NCBI RefSeq assembly: GCF_000312525.1
Contig: NZ_HE997453.1
Coordinates: 117,483-181,482, forward strand
Source of the DNA: Bartonella florencae
GTDB taxonomy: Bacteria; Pseudomonadota; Alphaproteobacteria; Rhizobiales; Rhizobiaceae
Direction: 5' to 3'
DNA length: 64,000 nt
Shown here: positions 42,991-53,955 of the stretch, in pieces
Layout: every line of letters begins with the position of its first letter
Position numbering within the stretch: the first letter of the stretch is position 1
Position numbers and translations under genes: made by a program
Notes under the pieces: model-generated
What the model was told of the DNA's origin: nothing
The model's input: only the letters and a program-made list of their open reading frames with translations
The model's database searches: none

Positions 42991-45657
42991 TTATATTTTT
43001 GTAGCTATCGCAGCCTGTGCTGCCGCTAAACGCGCAATTGGCACCCGAAAAGGAGAACACGAAACATAATCTAGAGCATTTTCTTCACATAAAGCAATAG
43101 AAGCAGGGTCGCCTCCATGTTCACCGCAAATTCCTAATTTTATTTTTGCGCGCCGTGAACGACCACGTTGTGCAGCAATAGAAATAAGCTCCCCTACCCC
43201 ATCACGGTCAATGGATACGAAAGGGTCTTGTTCCAAAAGTCCTTTTTGAAAATAGGTTGTCAAAAAAGGTGCCGCATCATCACGAGAAATACCAAAAGTG
43301 GTTTGCGTCAAATCGTTGGTTCCAAATGAAAAAAATTCAGCGGTTTCCGCTATTTCATCTGCTCGAAGAGCTGCTCTTGGAAGTTCAATCATCGTTCCAA
43401 CCATATACTGGATCTTTCTTCCTTTTTCCTTCATCACCTCATCAGCAACCTGATCAATACGCGCTTTTACAAAATCAAGTTCAGATTTAAGCGCCACAAG
43501 TGGCACCATAATTTCAAGCATAACAGGAGAGCAAGATTTTTGAGCAGCTTCTGCTGCTGCTTCAAAAATCGCTCGTGCTTGCATTTCTGCAATTTCTGGA
43601 TAAGTAATAGCTAAACGGCATCCTCGTAATCCAAGCATAGGGTTAAATTCATGCAATTGTTGCGCGCGTTCAGAAAGTACTTCAGTAGAAACTCCCATAG
43701 CCGTTGCAACTTCAAGAATTTCTGCATCGGTTTTTGGTAAAAATTCATGTAGTGGTGGATCTAGCAAACGAATAGTAACAGGCAGACCAGACATAATTTC
43801 AAACAATTCACTAAAATCTGAGCGCTGCATCGGCAAAAGTTTATCCAATGCTTTACGACGACCGCTTTCATCATTGCTTAAAATCATTTCACGCATGGCC
43901 ACGATACGTTCACCAGAAAAAAACATATGCTCCGTACGGCAGAGACCAATACCTTCAGCTCCAAAGGAACGCCCCATACGTGCATCAGAGGGTGTTTCAG
44001 CATTGGCGCGAACCCTTATCCGCCGCATTCCATCAGCCCATTCCATTAACTTTGCAAAATCCCCACAAAGCTCCGGTTGCAACATGGCAACCTTTCCTTT
44101 TAAAACTTCTCCGCTTCCACCATCAATTGTGATGATATCACCCTTTTTAAAACTGTGACCTGACGCAAACATGGTGTTTGTATTATAATCAATCCGTATA
44201 CTACCAGCACCGGAAATACACGGCTTTCCCATACCACGTGCCACAACAGCAGCATGGCTTGTCATACCGCCACGCGTGGTTAAAATTCCTTCTGCAGCAT
44301 GCATCCCGTGAATATCTTCTGGGCTTGTTTCTACGCGTACCAAAATAACTTTGCGGCCTTCTGCTGACACATTTTCTGCCTCTTCCGAAGTAAAAACAAT
44401 TTCTCCCGTTGCCGCTCCCGGAGAAGCAGGCAAACCACGCGCAACAATAAAACGTTCTGCTTTAGGATCAAGGGTGGGATGAAGAAGCTGGTCAAGCGAT
44501 TTTGCATCAATGCGCATTACAGCCTCTTCACGGCTTATCAAACCCTCTTCAACCATTTCCGTCGCCATCTTTAGTGCCGCACGAGCCGTTCGTTTTCCTG
44601 AACGCGTCTGCAACATCCATAATTTACCTTTTTCAATGGTAAATTCGAGATCTTGCATATCCTTATAATGCTGTTCAAGCTTCTGTGCGATCTGACACAG
44701 TTTCAAAAAAGCTTCTGGCATAATCTTTTCCAAAGATGGCTTATTTGAACCAGCAACAATACGCGCATTTTCTGTGATATTTTGAGGAGTACGAATACCA
44801 GCTACAACATCTTCACCCTGTGCATCTGCTAGAAATTCACCGTAAAGCTCTTTTTGTCCTGTTGATGGATTGCGTGTAAAAGCAACACCGGTTGCTGAAT
44901 CATCCCCCATATTGCCAAAAACCATCGCTTGTACATTAACTGCTGTTCCCCAACTTTCAGGTATATTATGTAAACGGCGATAAGTCACGGCACGTGCCGT
45001 CATCCAACTGGAAAAAACGGCTCCAATTGCCCCCCACAATTGTTGTTCAGGATCTTGCGGAAAAGGCTTCCCTAACTTTTCTTCTACATATGTCTTATAA
45101 GAAACAATAATAGCTTTCCAATCATCTCCTGTCATTTCTGTATCAACATCATAACCATTGCGCGCTTTTGACTCATCGAGAACCTCTTCAAAATACGAAT
45201 GGTCTAATCCTAAAACAACATTAGAATACATTTGAATAAAACGACGATAACTATCATAAGCAAAACGTTCATTACTGGTTTGTAAAGCGATTGCTTTTAC
45301 AGTTTCATCATTCATACCAAGATTGAGCACTGTATCCATCATTCCTGGCATAGAAGCCCTAGCTCCTGAGCGAACAGAAAGTAAAAGAGGCCTTTTTTCA
45401 TTCCCAAATTCACGTCCTGTTCGTTCACCAATACGTTTTAGTGCCTGCTTAACAACTTCTTGTAATTCTTCTGGATATGACTTGTTATGTGCATAATAAA
45501 AATTACAAACTTCTGTTGTAAGAGTGAAACCGGGAGGTACGGGCAAACCAAGATTACTCATTTCCGCTAAATTAGCCCCTTTGCCACCGAGAAGATTGCG
45601 TTTGCTTGCACTTCCTTCCGCACTGCCATCCCCAAAACTATAAACCCATTTTGCCAT
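42991..45657 (-). CDS. ppdK: Pyruvate, phosphate dikinase
   Basis: Interconverts pyruvate and phosphoenolpyruvate using ATP/AMP and phosphate. The 888-residue product has the N-terminal ATP-grasp region (LLGGKGANLAEM), the swivelling phosphohistidine domain GGMTSHAAVVARGMGKPC (catalytic His) and a C-terminal PEP/pyruvate barrel with GICGEHGGDPASI (catalytic Cys). Length is normal. Start MAKWVYSFGDG is typical of the family. Confidence 0.96.
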   Translation of the reverse strand: MAKWVYSFGDGSAEGSASKRNLLGGKGANLAEMSNLGLPVPPGFTLTTEVCNFYYAHNKSYPEELQEVVKQALKRIGERTGREFGNEKRPLLLSVRSGARASMPGMMDTVLNLGMNDETVKAIALQTSNERFAYDSYRRFIQMYSNVVLGLDHSYFEEVLDESKARNGYDVDTEMTGDDWKAIIVSYKTYVEEKLGKPFPQDPEQQLWGAIGAVFSSWMTARAVTYRRLHNIPESWGTAVNVQAMVFGNMGDDSATGVAFTRNPSTGQKELYGEFLADAQGEDVVAGIRTPQNITENARIVAGSNKPSLEKIMPEAFLKLCQIAQKLEQHYKDMQDLEFTIEKGKLWMLQTRSGKRTARAALKMATEMVEEGLISREEAVMRIDAKSLDQLLHPTLDPKAERFIVARGLPASPGAATGEIVFTSEEAENVSAEGRKVILVRVETSPEDIHGMHAAEGILTTRGGMTSHAAVVARGMGKPCISGAGSIRIDYNTNTMFASGHSFKKGDIITIDGGSGEVLKGKVAMLQPELCGDFAKLMEWADGMRRIRVRANAETPSDARMGRSFGAEGIGLCRTEHMFFSGERIVAMREMILSNDESGRRKALDKLLPMQRSDFSELFEIMSGLPVTIRLLDPPLHEFLPKTDAEILEVATAMGVSTEVLSERAQQLHEFNPMLGLRGCRLAITYPEIAEMQARAIFEAAAEAAQKSCSPVMLEIMVPLVALKSELDFVKARIDQVADEVMKEKGRKIQYMVGTMIELPRAALRADEIAETAEFFSFGTNDLTQTTFGISRDDAAPFLTTYFQKGLLEQDPFVSIDRDGVGELISIAAQRGRSRRAKIKLGICGEHGGDPASIALCEENALDYVSCSPFRVPIARLAAAQAAIATKI

Positions 45658-45827
45658 CGTACAATTCCTCTTATATGAGCATCAAAATATCATGTGATCC
45701 CACTTCACCACCAAAAATAAGGATTCGATCAACAGTAGCCAAACAAAAATATTGCTTTACAAATATCCCCCCCTTTCAAAAGCGCAATGACCACAACTCT
45801 CAATATCCATTTTCATGGAAAGAAAAC

Positions 45828-46485
45828 TTAATTTTTAAGAAAACTATCAATCACCGAAGAGAAACCTTCTACTGACATGATACCTTCATACTTATTACCA
45901 TTGATAAAGAATGTAGGTGTTGCTTTAACACCAAGCTCTTTACCACGCTCAAAAGAAGCATTCACTTCGTTCAAAATGGTTTGATTTTTTTAGACAAGAA
46001 GTAAAGCTCTCCTCGGTAAAACCTGCCATTAAGCTAATTTTTTTCAACGGTGTTAGAGCATCTCTCCCCCAAACCCACTCAGACTGTTTTTGAAATAAAA
46101 CCTCTATTAAAGGAAAATAGCGATCTTCTGGTGCACATCGTGCCAACATAAAACCTGCTGTTGCTCGAGGATCAAAAGCATATTCTCGAAAAATAAGTCT
46201 CACCTTTCCCGTTTTAATATATTTTTTACGAATTTGAGGAAGCACATCATTATAAAAACTCGCACAATGGATACAGCTCAATGAAGCATATTCAACAATT
46301 GTTACAGGCGCATCCGCCTCTCCTTCAAATCGATCCACCACTTTTGCCGACTGAAGAACCTCAGCCATATCAACAGTTGAAACTGGTTTAGTACCACCTG
46401 CTACAGAAGCAGTTGCACTGATTTGTACGGTTGCCATTAAGAGAAAAATTATCCCAAAAGATAAAAAAGAACGATACATGAACAT
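45828..46485 (-). pseudogene. dsbA: DsbA-family thiol oxidoreductase, frameshifted
   Basis: Secreted disulfide oxidoreductase, Com1/DsbA type. The main frame (to 45949) has a signal peptide and the active-site SCIHCASFYND (CxxC), followed by FREYAFDPRATAGFMLARC. After SCLK it runs into nonsense and stops at 45951-45949. Reading one base further on restores NQTILNEVNASFERGKELG, then VKATPTFFINGNKYEG to a stop at 45828. That part carries the cis-proline loop (ATPTFF). The shift sits in a seven-A run (minus strand, 45985-45991) where six would give one frame. A truncated product would lack the cis-Pro segment. Confidence 0.82.
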
Positions 46486-46553
46486 AAATAATACTTTTCT
46501 GTTGTTATTAAACGAATAAAAATCCAACTCTCTCTTATATATAAAATATCTTC

Positions 46554-47054
46554 TTATTTATTATTTTTTTCTGCAAAAATGCAACAGCCAAGTTTATAAA
46601 GTGATTGGCGCAAACTTTCATTTTCAACTTCCTTAAGCATTTTTTCTATGTGTTTTTTGTCTTTTTCATTCGGATCTTGCTTTATCAGCAAATGATTTGC
46701 TGGAATAGATATAGGTCTTTGCTCAATCTTGATACGATCAATTGCAATATAGCCAAAAAAGACATTAATTCTGTGGATCAATTCCTCTGTTTCATGCATT
46801 AATTTTAAGGCAGCAAATGCTTCACATGCCACAACAAGTGTTGCAGGCTGGAAAACTTCATCTTGAATGGTACAATATTTCCAAATAATTTTAAGCGGCA
46901 TTGTATGTTCACTGATATCATAACCCGCAATTTGTGGCCAATGCTCTATAAGTGCAACGTTAAGCCCTGTCCGTTTACGTAAAACCGGATCAAGCATTGT
47001 GGAAACCATCTCGGAAAGAGAATTAAAATGACGTTTTGTAAACTGTTTGCTCAT
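46554..47054 (-). CDS. DUF721 (DciA-like) protein
   Basis: The 166-residue protein has the DUF721 fold signature: LNVALIEHWPQIAGYDISEHTMPLKI near residues 30-55 and LVVACEAFAALKLMHETEELIHRINVFFG. DciA-type proteins in many bacteria load the replicative helicase DnaB. It lies between dsbA and a divergent mutY, an order common in Rhizobiales. Assignment of helicase-loader function is by family only. Confidence 0.8.
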   Translation of the reverse strand: MSKQFTKRHFNSLSEMVSTMLDPVLRKRTGLNVALIEHWPQIAGYDISEHTMPLKIIWKYCTIQDEVFQPATLVVACEAFAALKLMHETEELIHRINVFFGYIAIDRIKIEQRPISIPANHLLIKQDPNEKDKKHIEKMLKEVENESLRQSLYKLGCCIFAEKNNK

Positions 47055-47260
47055 TTTCCTAAATCATTATTCAGCCATATCCTTAATTATAATAGCATTT
47101 TTTATCTAAAATCTACTTTCCAAAACACCTTATTATATCAACAAAGCTCAATTATCGCCTGACCAAAGTCTCTATAATAAGGTGGCAAAAATAAACCATG
47201 AATTGTAACATAAATGCTTTTTCTTTTGCATTTTATATCTCCCTATGATTGAAAACAATC

Positions 47261-48319
47261 ATGCATGAAATTTCTTCACGCCTCCTCTCTTGGTACGATC
47301 AAAAGCACCGACATTTACCATGGCGTATTACCCCTGAAGAACAAGCTCAGGGGATCCGTCCTGATCCCTATCTCGTTTGGCTTTCTGAAATCATGCTTCA
47401 GCAAACAACTGTCGAGGCCGTAAAACCTTATTTTCAGAAATTTGTGAAACTGTGGCCCGATCTTTCATCTTTAGCAAAAGCCTCACAAGATGATATCATG
47501 AAAGCATGGGCTGGTCTTGGTTATTATTCACGTGCACGCAATCTTAAAAATTGTGCTAGGCAGCTTGTTGAAAACTACGCAGGACAATTTCCGAAATCTG
47601 TAAAAGCATTGCGCACCCTATCTGGTATTGGAGATTACAGTGCCGCAGCCATTGCTGCAATTGCTTTTAATCACCCTGTAGCAGTTGTTGATAGTAATGT
47701 CGAACGTGTAGTCTCCCGCCTGTTTGCTATCACTTCAATATTGCCAAAAGCAAAAGCTGAAATCAAAGAAAAAACACAAGAAATTACCGCTTTAAATCGC
47801 CCTGGCGACTTTGCTCAAGCAATGATGGATCTAGGAGCAACTATTTGTACACCACGTAAACCATCTTGTTACATTTGTCCTCTTCAAACTTTGTGCCAGG
47901 CAGAAAAGATGCAAAAAACTGAATCTTTTCCAGTTAAAGCACCTAAAAAAGAACGCCCTGCAAAAACTGGTGTTGCTTTTGTTATACTGAATGAAAATCG
48001 ACAAATATATCTGGAAAAACGACAAGGCAAAAAGCTTCTCGGTGGAATGACCCAAATTCCTAACAATATCGGAATAAATAATGAAAATGGGCCCCCAAAT
48101 GCCCCTTTCTCTGCCGACTGGCAATTTAAAGGACAAATTACCCATGTTTTTACCCATTTTTCTCTGAAACTCGATGTTTACTATACCACAACTGTTCACA
48201 CCATGGATCAGGAAAATGGCTGGTGGTGTGACATTCAGCATCTTGCCGAAGAAGCACTTCCTACTGTTATAAAAAAAGCCATTTCTATAGTGGTTCCCGT
48301 TTCCTTTAGACTAAAATAA
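47261..48319 (+). CDS. mutY: A/G-specific adenine glycosylase MutY
   Basis: Removes adenine mispaired with 8-oxoguanine. The 352-residue product has the helix-hairpin-helix LRTLSGIGDYSAAAIAAIAF, catalytic residues in VDSNVERVVSRL, the iron-sulfur cluster CTPRKPSCYICPLQTLC, and a C-terminal NUDIX-like domain (FVILNENRQIYLEKRQG). ATG 47261 gives MHEISSRLLSWYD; TTG 47249 is an in-frame alternative. Divergent from the DUF721 gene. Confidence 0.95.
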   Translation: MHEISSRLLSWYDQKHRHLPWRITPEEQAQGIRPDPYLVWLSEIMLQQTTVEAVKPYFQKFVKLWPDLSSLAKASQDDIMKAWAGLGYYSRARNLKNCARQLVENYAGQFPKSVKALRTLSGIGDYSAAAIAAIAFNHPVAVVDSNVERVVSRLFAITSILPKAKAEIKEKTQEITALNRPGDFAQAMMDLGATICTPRKPSCYICPLQTLCQAEKMQKTESFPVKAPKKERPAKTGVAFVILNENRQIYLEKRQGKKLLGGMTQIPNNIGINNENGPPNAPFSADWQFKGQITHVFTHFSLKLDVYYTTTVHTMDQENGWWCDIQHLAEEALPTVIKKAISIVVPVSFRLK

Positions 48320-48417
48320 TTCTTACCACTTAAAAAATGAAATTTTTAGTTCAATATGTTATGCTTTACTTTATTAAGAAGCGTTAATTTATAATAATCT
48401 ATCGTTATGCAATTTTA

Positions 48418-48450
48418 AGAAAAGCTGCACGGTGAGCTTTTCTCTCTTTT
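48418..48450 (+). terminator. Intrinsic terminator of mutY
   Basis: AGAAAAGCT (48418-48426) and AGCTTTTCT (48435-48443) form a nine-pair stem with an eight-base loop, followed by CTCTTTT. It lies about 100 bases after the mutY stop. The remaining spacer to 48621 shows no gene. Confidence 0.75.
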
Positions 48451-48621
48451 AAGCTATTTCATAATATATCAGAAAAAATCCTCCGCTTGTAGAGCATAAG
48501 CAGAATTGAGCTGTATATAAAAATGCTTTACAAAAAAGTAAATATGCCTCTTTATAAATCACCTCAATATAAAAACGTAACATTTAAAAGCTAATAAATA
48601 TAATGATGCTGTCAGATCGGT

Positions 48622-50087
<1,466 letters not shown>

Positions 50088-50783
50088 ATGCCTCAAATAG
50101 ATCTCATTATTTTTGATTGTGATGGAGTTCTGGTAGATTCTGAATATCTTGCAGCAAAAATTGGATCTCAATTACTGAAACAAACAGGATATGAAATATC
50201 TCCTGAAGAATTGAGTAAGCGTTATGCGGGGCTTGTCTTTCGCGATATTCTTAAACAAATTGAAAAGGAAACAGAAAAACCAATTTCTGCTCAACTCATA
50301 AAGCAAATGTCAGATCTTTTTCGCGCACAAATAAAAACTGAACTACGTGCTATTGATGGTATAAGAGAAGCGGTAGAAATCATTCAAACGTGCTATCCTT
50401 ATTGTATCTGCTCTAATGCAAAGAGTATAGATATAAAAGAGATGCTCACTGCTGTTGATCTCTACAATCTTTTTCATGATAAGATATTTTCTGCTCCTGA
50501 AGTTGGAACGAAAAAAGCGAAACCAGCCCCTGATGTTTTTCTTTTTGCCGCACAACAATTACATGCAAAACCAGCAAACACTATTGTTATAGAAGATTCA
50601 CTTCATGGTGTACATGCTGCAACAGCAGCAGGTATGCGTGTCATCGGCTTTACTGGAGGATCACACAGTTATCTCGGTCACTCTCATGTACTTGCAGAGG
50701 CTGGTGCTGAAACAGTTATCGCCAAACATGCTCATTTAGGAGAAGTTCTAAAAGCAATGGCAGTATGGCAAGACTTATCATAA
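50088..50783 (+). CDS. HAD-superfamily phosphatase (beta-phosphoglucomutase/phosphoglycolate-type)
   Basis: The 231-residue product has all four HAD motifs. Motif I is FDCDGVLVDSE (nucleophile and acid Asp) and motif II is the serine in CICSNAK. Motif III is the lysine near KKAKPAPD and motif IV is IVIEDSLHGVHAA. The helical cap between about 15 and 80 makes it subclass I. The substrate is not determinable from sequence; phosphoglycolate, hexose phosphates or nucleotides are possible. Confidence 0.88.
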   Translation: MPQIDLIIFDCDGVLVDSEYLAAKIGSQLLKQTGYEISPEELSKRYAGLVFRDILKQIEKETEKPISAQLIKQMSDLFRAQIKTELRAIDGIREAVEIIQTCYPYCICSNAKSIDIKEMLTAVDLYNLFHDKIFSAPEVGTKKAKPAPDVFLFAAQQLHAKPANTIVIEDSLHGVHAATAAGMRVIGFTGGSHSYLGHSHVLAEAGAETVIAKHAHLGEVLKAMAVWQDLS

Positions 50784-51653
50784 AAGCGCCCTTGAATGCC
50801 GCTTAATTAATAGACTGTCTCAGTAGATTTTTATCAATATGATTTTACCTTGATTAAAACATTTCTAGAAGAGTTAAGATATAGCCGCATTGACTAAGTA
50901 TTATAAATAACTCCTGTATATCATTATCATAATTTATGAAAAATTATTTCTAGCCAATTTGCACTCTGCTTATTGTAAATGATAACTATACATCTTGCTT
51001 ATTCTCTATAAAAAATACGAAATTGATAGAATTAAGAATGAAGCATACTCTTTTTTAGTAATAATGACATAGATAAACAAAAAAATCAGATAACATCTAA
51101 ATGTAATCTTTGAGAGTAGATAACCTACAACAACCATAGTTATGAATAAAGCTCTACTAACAAAGCTAGTCTTTTATTTAAAGAAGCTATTTGGATTTAA
51201 ACTTCCCATTTTAAAATCAGAATTTCACAGTTCTTATATCTGTCTCTTAGCAATGTATTAGATAATATAAAAATGACCTATAAATTTTATCTGAAATATT
51301 TTGAAATAAAAATTACAAAATATCTTTGAATAATGATAATTAAAATTTATTTATCATATAATGCTATGGTGATTTTAATAAAAAATATGTTGATAATATT
51401 TAGCTTTTTAATTCATTTTAATCAAAAGAAATATTTTTAAAATATGAATTACAATAAAAATTTAATGTCTTTATTTTCTTTTACAAACTCATAAATCTAT
51501 TGGATTTTAAATTAGTATTTTTAATAAATTATATAATGTTTAATACATATCATGTCTTTAATAAAATTTATAAAATACTTATAAAAAATAAAGTTAAACT
51601 TATAATTTTTTATATTTTTGTAAACAAAGACACGTAATAAATATATTTTATTA
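50784..51653. other. AT-rich region before the small-protein array
   Basis: About 870 bases of strongly AT-rich DNA without a supportable gene. I looked for a decayed sixth copy of the array family and found none. The array's candidate promoter begins at its right end. Confidence 0.4.
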
Positions 51654-51682
51654 TTGACTATAATTCTATAATGTAGTATATA
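51654..51682 (+). promoter_or_regulatory. Candidate sigma-70 promoter of the small-protein array
   Basis: TTGACT at 51654-51659 and TATATA at 51677-51682 are spaced by 17 bases, about 110 bases upstream of the first array gene. This gives a leader of about 100 nucleotides. Confidence 0.45.
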
Positions 51683-51793
51683 AATACAGATAGTAAAATC
51701 TGTAGATGCGTTTTGTGTTTTATTGCGTTATAATAAACAGGCATTCTCAGATGCACTTATCTATTAAAGTAAAAAAATATTTGAGGTAAAGTT

Positions 51794-52156
51794 ATGGTTA
51801 AAATATTTAGAAAATATACATTCAGTAGTTTTATAGTAGCTGCTTTTTTTCTTTCACAAATTGTAAATGTTCACGCAAATGACTCAACAAACATTCCTCA
51901 AAAAGGCGTTACTGATTGCGTAATGGAACAGGTGAAAGCTACGGCATTCAAAGTATCTGATGCAATGGCTTCGCATCTCCCAGCAATAAGCTATGGAACA
52001 ACAAATGAAATTGCCACTGAAGGAAAAGTTGAAAAAGTTGTTGAACCAATAATGGCAATGGCCGGAATCGTAGCCGCTAGTTATGGAATAAATATAGTGG
52101 CCACAATCACAGGGATGGTACTAGACATCATGGCATTTAGGTCTCTATACTCATGA
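51794..52156 (+). CDS. Array protein 1: small exported membrane protein, unknown family
   Basis: The 120-residue product has a Sec signal peptide (FSSFIVAAFFLSQIVNVHA, cleavage VHA-N), a polar middle with CVMEQVKA, the shared motif EGKVEKVVEPI, and a hydrophobic C-terminal stretch (about residues 86-112, MAMAGIVAASYGINIVA). It ends after a short polar tail. Function not recognised. The first of five paralogs. Ribosome site TTGAGGTAAA is shared with copies 2 and 3. Confidence 0.75.
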   Translation: MVKIFRKYTFSSFIVAAFFLSQIVNVHANDSTNIPQKGVTDCVMEQVKATAFKVSDAMASHLPAISYGTTNEIATEGKVEKVVEPIMAMAGIVAASYGINIVATITGMVLDIMAFRSLYS

Positions 52157-52349
52157 TATTTAGATAGAAACCTTTTCTCCAAAAATCCAAGAGATAACCT
52201 CTTTATGTTTTTAATCATTTATTTTAAAAATATATAGTGGAGTTATTTTAAACAACAAATATAGTAAACAGATCCTACTCTCTGTGTTTATTAGAATTGG
52301 TAGGTCGCTCTATCAGTTGTTGAGAGTAGAGTGTATTTGAGGTAAATTT

Positions 52350-52694
52350 ATGGTAAAAATATTTAAAAATTACTTAAGTGTTTTTATAGCGAGCACTTTT
52401 TTTCTTTCACAGACTGTAAATGTTCATGCAAACTATTTGGAAAACACTACCCCAAAAGAGGAATTTTCTGTTTCTCTAATGGAACAAGTAAAGAATGCAA
52501 AATCTGATGCAGTTTCTACAACTGCTTTCTATGCTCCTTCTGTAAGTTACCAAACAGAAAATGGGACAACCTCTGAAGGAAGAGTTGAAAAGGTCGTTGA
52601 ACCTTTGACCATAGGAGCGGGAGTATTGGTTGCTGGATATGCAATAACTTTTATAATAAGTTGGATAAAAGATATCGTATTGATGTTCAAATAA
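52350..52694 (+). CDS. Array protein 2: small exported membrane protein
   Basis: The 114-residue paralog has a signal peptide ending VNVHA-N, LMEQVKNAK, the segment FYAPSVSY (matching the FxxP position of copies 3 and 4), EGRVEKVVEPLTIGAG and a C-terminal membrane helix (about 88-108). Upstream, CTACTCTC (52275-52282) and GAGAGTAG (52322-52329) could pair in the leader, just before the ribosome site. Function unknown. Confidence 0.75.
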   Translation: MVKIFKNYLSVFIASTFFLSQTVNVHANYLENTTPKEEFSVSLMEQVKNAKSDAVSTTAFYAPSVSYQTENGTTSEGRVEKVVEPLTIGAGVLVAGYAITFIISWIKDIVLMFK

Positions 52695-52864
52695 TTCAAT
52701 GCAGTGTATAACACTGGAATAATAGCTTCATTATGTATATTAATTTATTGCAATTCATTGCATAATGAAGCTCCTCTTACTAAAATATAAATGCTGTAGA
52801 TTATATCCAAATTATAAATGTCCGCATATATATATTGAATATTATAAAGTATTTGAGGTAAATT

Positions 52865-53290
52865 ATGATTAAATTATTTAAAAATTACGTATTAAGTACT
52901 TTTATTACGACTGTGTTTTCTCTTTCACAAATCGCGAATATTCATGCAAACGATTTGAGAAGTGACTCTCAAAAAAAGGAGTTTGTCAATTTTGTAATGG
53001 AAAGAAATGAAGAAATCAGTACAGTTTCTTTCCATGTCCCATATTTAAATCATGCAAAAGGAAACAATGCTATTGCTGAAGGAAAAATCGAAAAAGTAAT
53101 TGAACCCATTACAATAGGGACTTTTGGGATTGGGGTGGCAATTGGATATGCAATAAGTGCGGCAGCTATGCTATTAGGATGGATAATAATGAAAATAAGA
53201 ACACCTGCCACTTCTTCTCATACAGATCATAATTATTACAATTATCCTAATGTATATCCACATTTTGTGGAAAGTTCTCATTTCTCATGA
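52865..53290 (+). CDS. Array protein 3: small exported membrane protein with C-terminal extension
   Basis: The 141-residue paralog has a signal peptide ending IANIHA-N, FVMERNEE, VSFHVPYLNHA, EGKIEKVIEPITIGTFGIG and a membrane helix with glycines (GVAIGYAISAAAMLLGWII). It is followed by a unique tail of about 28 residues rich in His, Tyr, Asn and Ser (THTDHNYYNYPNVYPHF-like). The helix block is almost identical to copy 4, so this pair is the most recent duplication. Function unknown. Confidence 0.75.
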   Translation: MIKLFKNYVLSTFITTVFSLSQIANIHANDLRSDSQKKEFVNFVMERNEEISTVSFHVPYLNHAKGNNAIAEGKIEKVIEPITIGTFGIGVAIGYAISAAAMLLGWIIMKIRTPATSSHTDHNYYNYPNVYPHFVESSHFS

Positions 53291-53489
53291 AGCTCATTTT
53301 TACAATTCTGCTCATGTAAATTAATGATCTTTATAGTAAAAAATAGATTATTAAATATACTTTAAAAGTTTAAATTACTCTATAAAAATAGAAACATATG
53401 TTAGTTTATTTATATTATCATGTAATTTAAACAACTATATTTATAATATATATTTTTTAATCAAACAATAATTATTTAGGGAGAATAAT

Positions 53490-53840
53490 ATGACAAAATT
53501 ATTTAAAAATAAAGCATTGAATAATTTAATAGTAGCAATTTTAATTTTTTCACAAGTAACAAATGTTCATGCAAATTACTTAAAAAACACCTCAAAAAAA
53601 ATCGAGATTGCTGATTGTGTAATAGAAAAAAATAAAACAATCGGTACAGTTTCTTTCCATATTCCAGATTTCAATTATGCAACAGAAAATAAAGCTTTTG
53701 CTGAAAGAAAAATCGAGAAAGTACTTGAACCCATTACAATAGGAACTTTTGGGATTGGAATGGCAATTGGATATGCAACAAGTGCGGCAGCTATGCTATT
53801 AGGGTGGATAATAAGTAAAATAGTAAAGACTTTCAAATAA
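53490..53840 (+). CDS. Array protein 4: small exported membrane protein
   Basis: The 116-residue paralog has a signal peptide ending VTNVHA-N, CVIEKNKT, VSFHIPDFNYA, then ERKIEKVLEPITIGTFGIG (the usual EGK is ERK here) and the helix GMAIGYATSAAAMLLGWII, ending in a short basic tail. Its ribosome site (AGGGAGAA) differs from copies 1-3. Function unknown. Confidence 0.75.
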   Translation: MTKLFKNKALNNLIVAILIFSQVTNVHANYLKNTSKKIEIADCVIEKNKTIGTVSFHIPDFNYATENKAFAERKIEKVLEPITIGTFGIGMAIGYATSAAAMLLGWIISKIVKTFK

Positions 53841-53955
53841 TAATAAATAATTTATATATTTATAAATATCATAAAAATTAAAATAAACATTAAAACATAA
53901 ATATATTTATAATATATTTGATTTATTCTAAATAATAAAATTATTAGGTGAAATT

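Noticed and set aside
43848-44158. Plus-strand open frames inside ppdK
   Set aside because: They are antisense shadows of a strongly conserved gene with no own motif.
50784-51653. A decayed sixth copy of the array family
   Set aside because: No EGKxEK-like or signal-peptide-like segment could be found in any frame.
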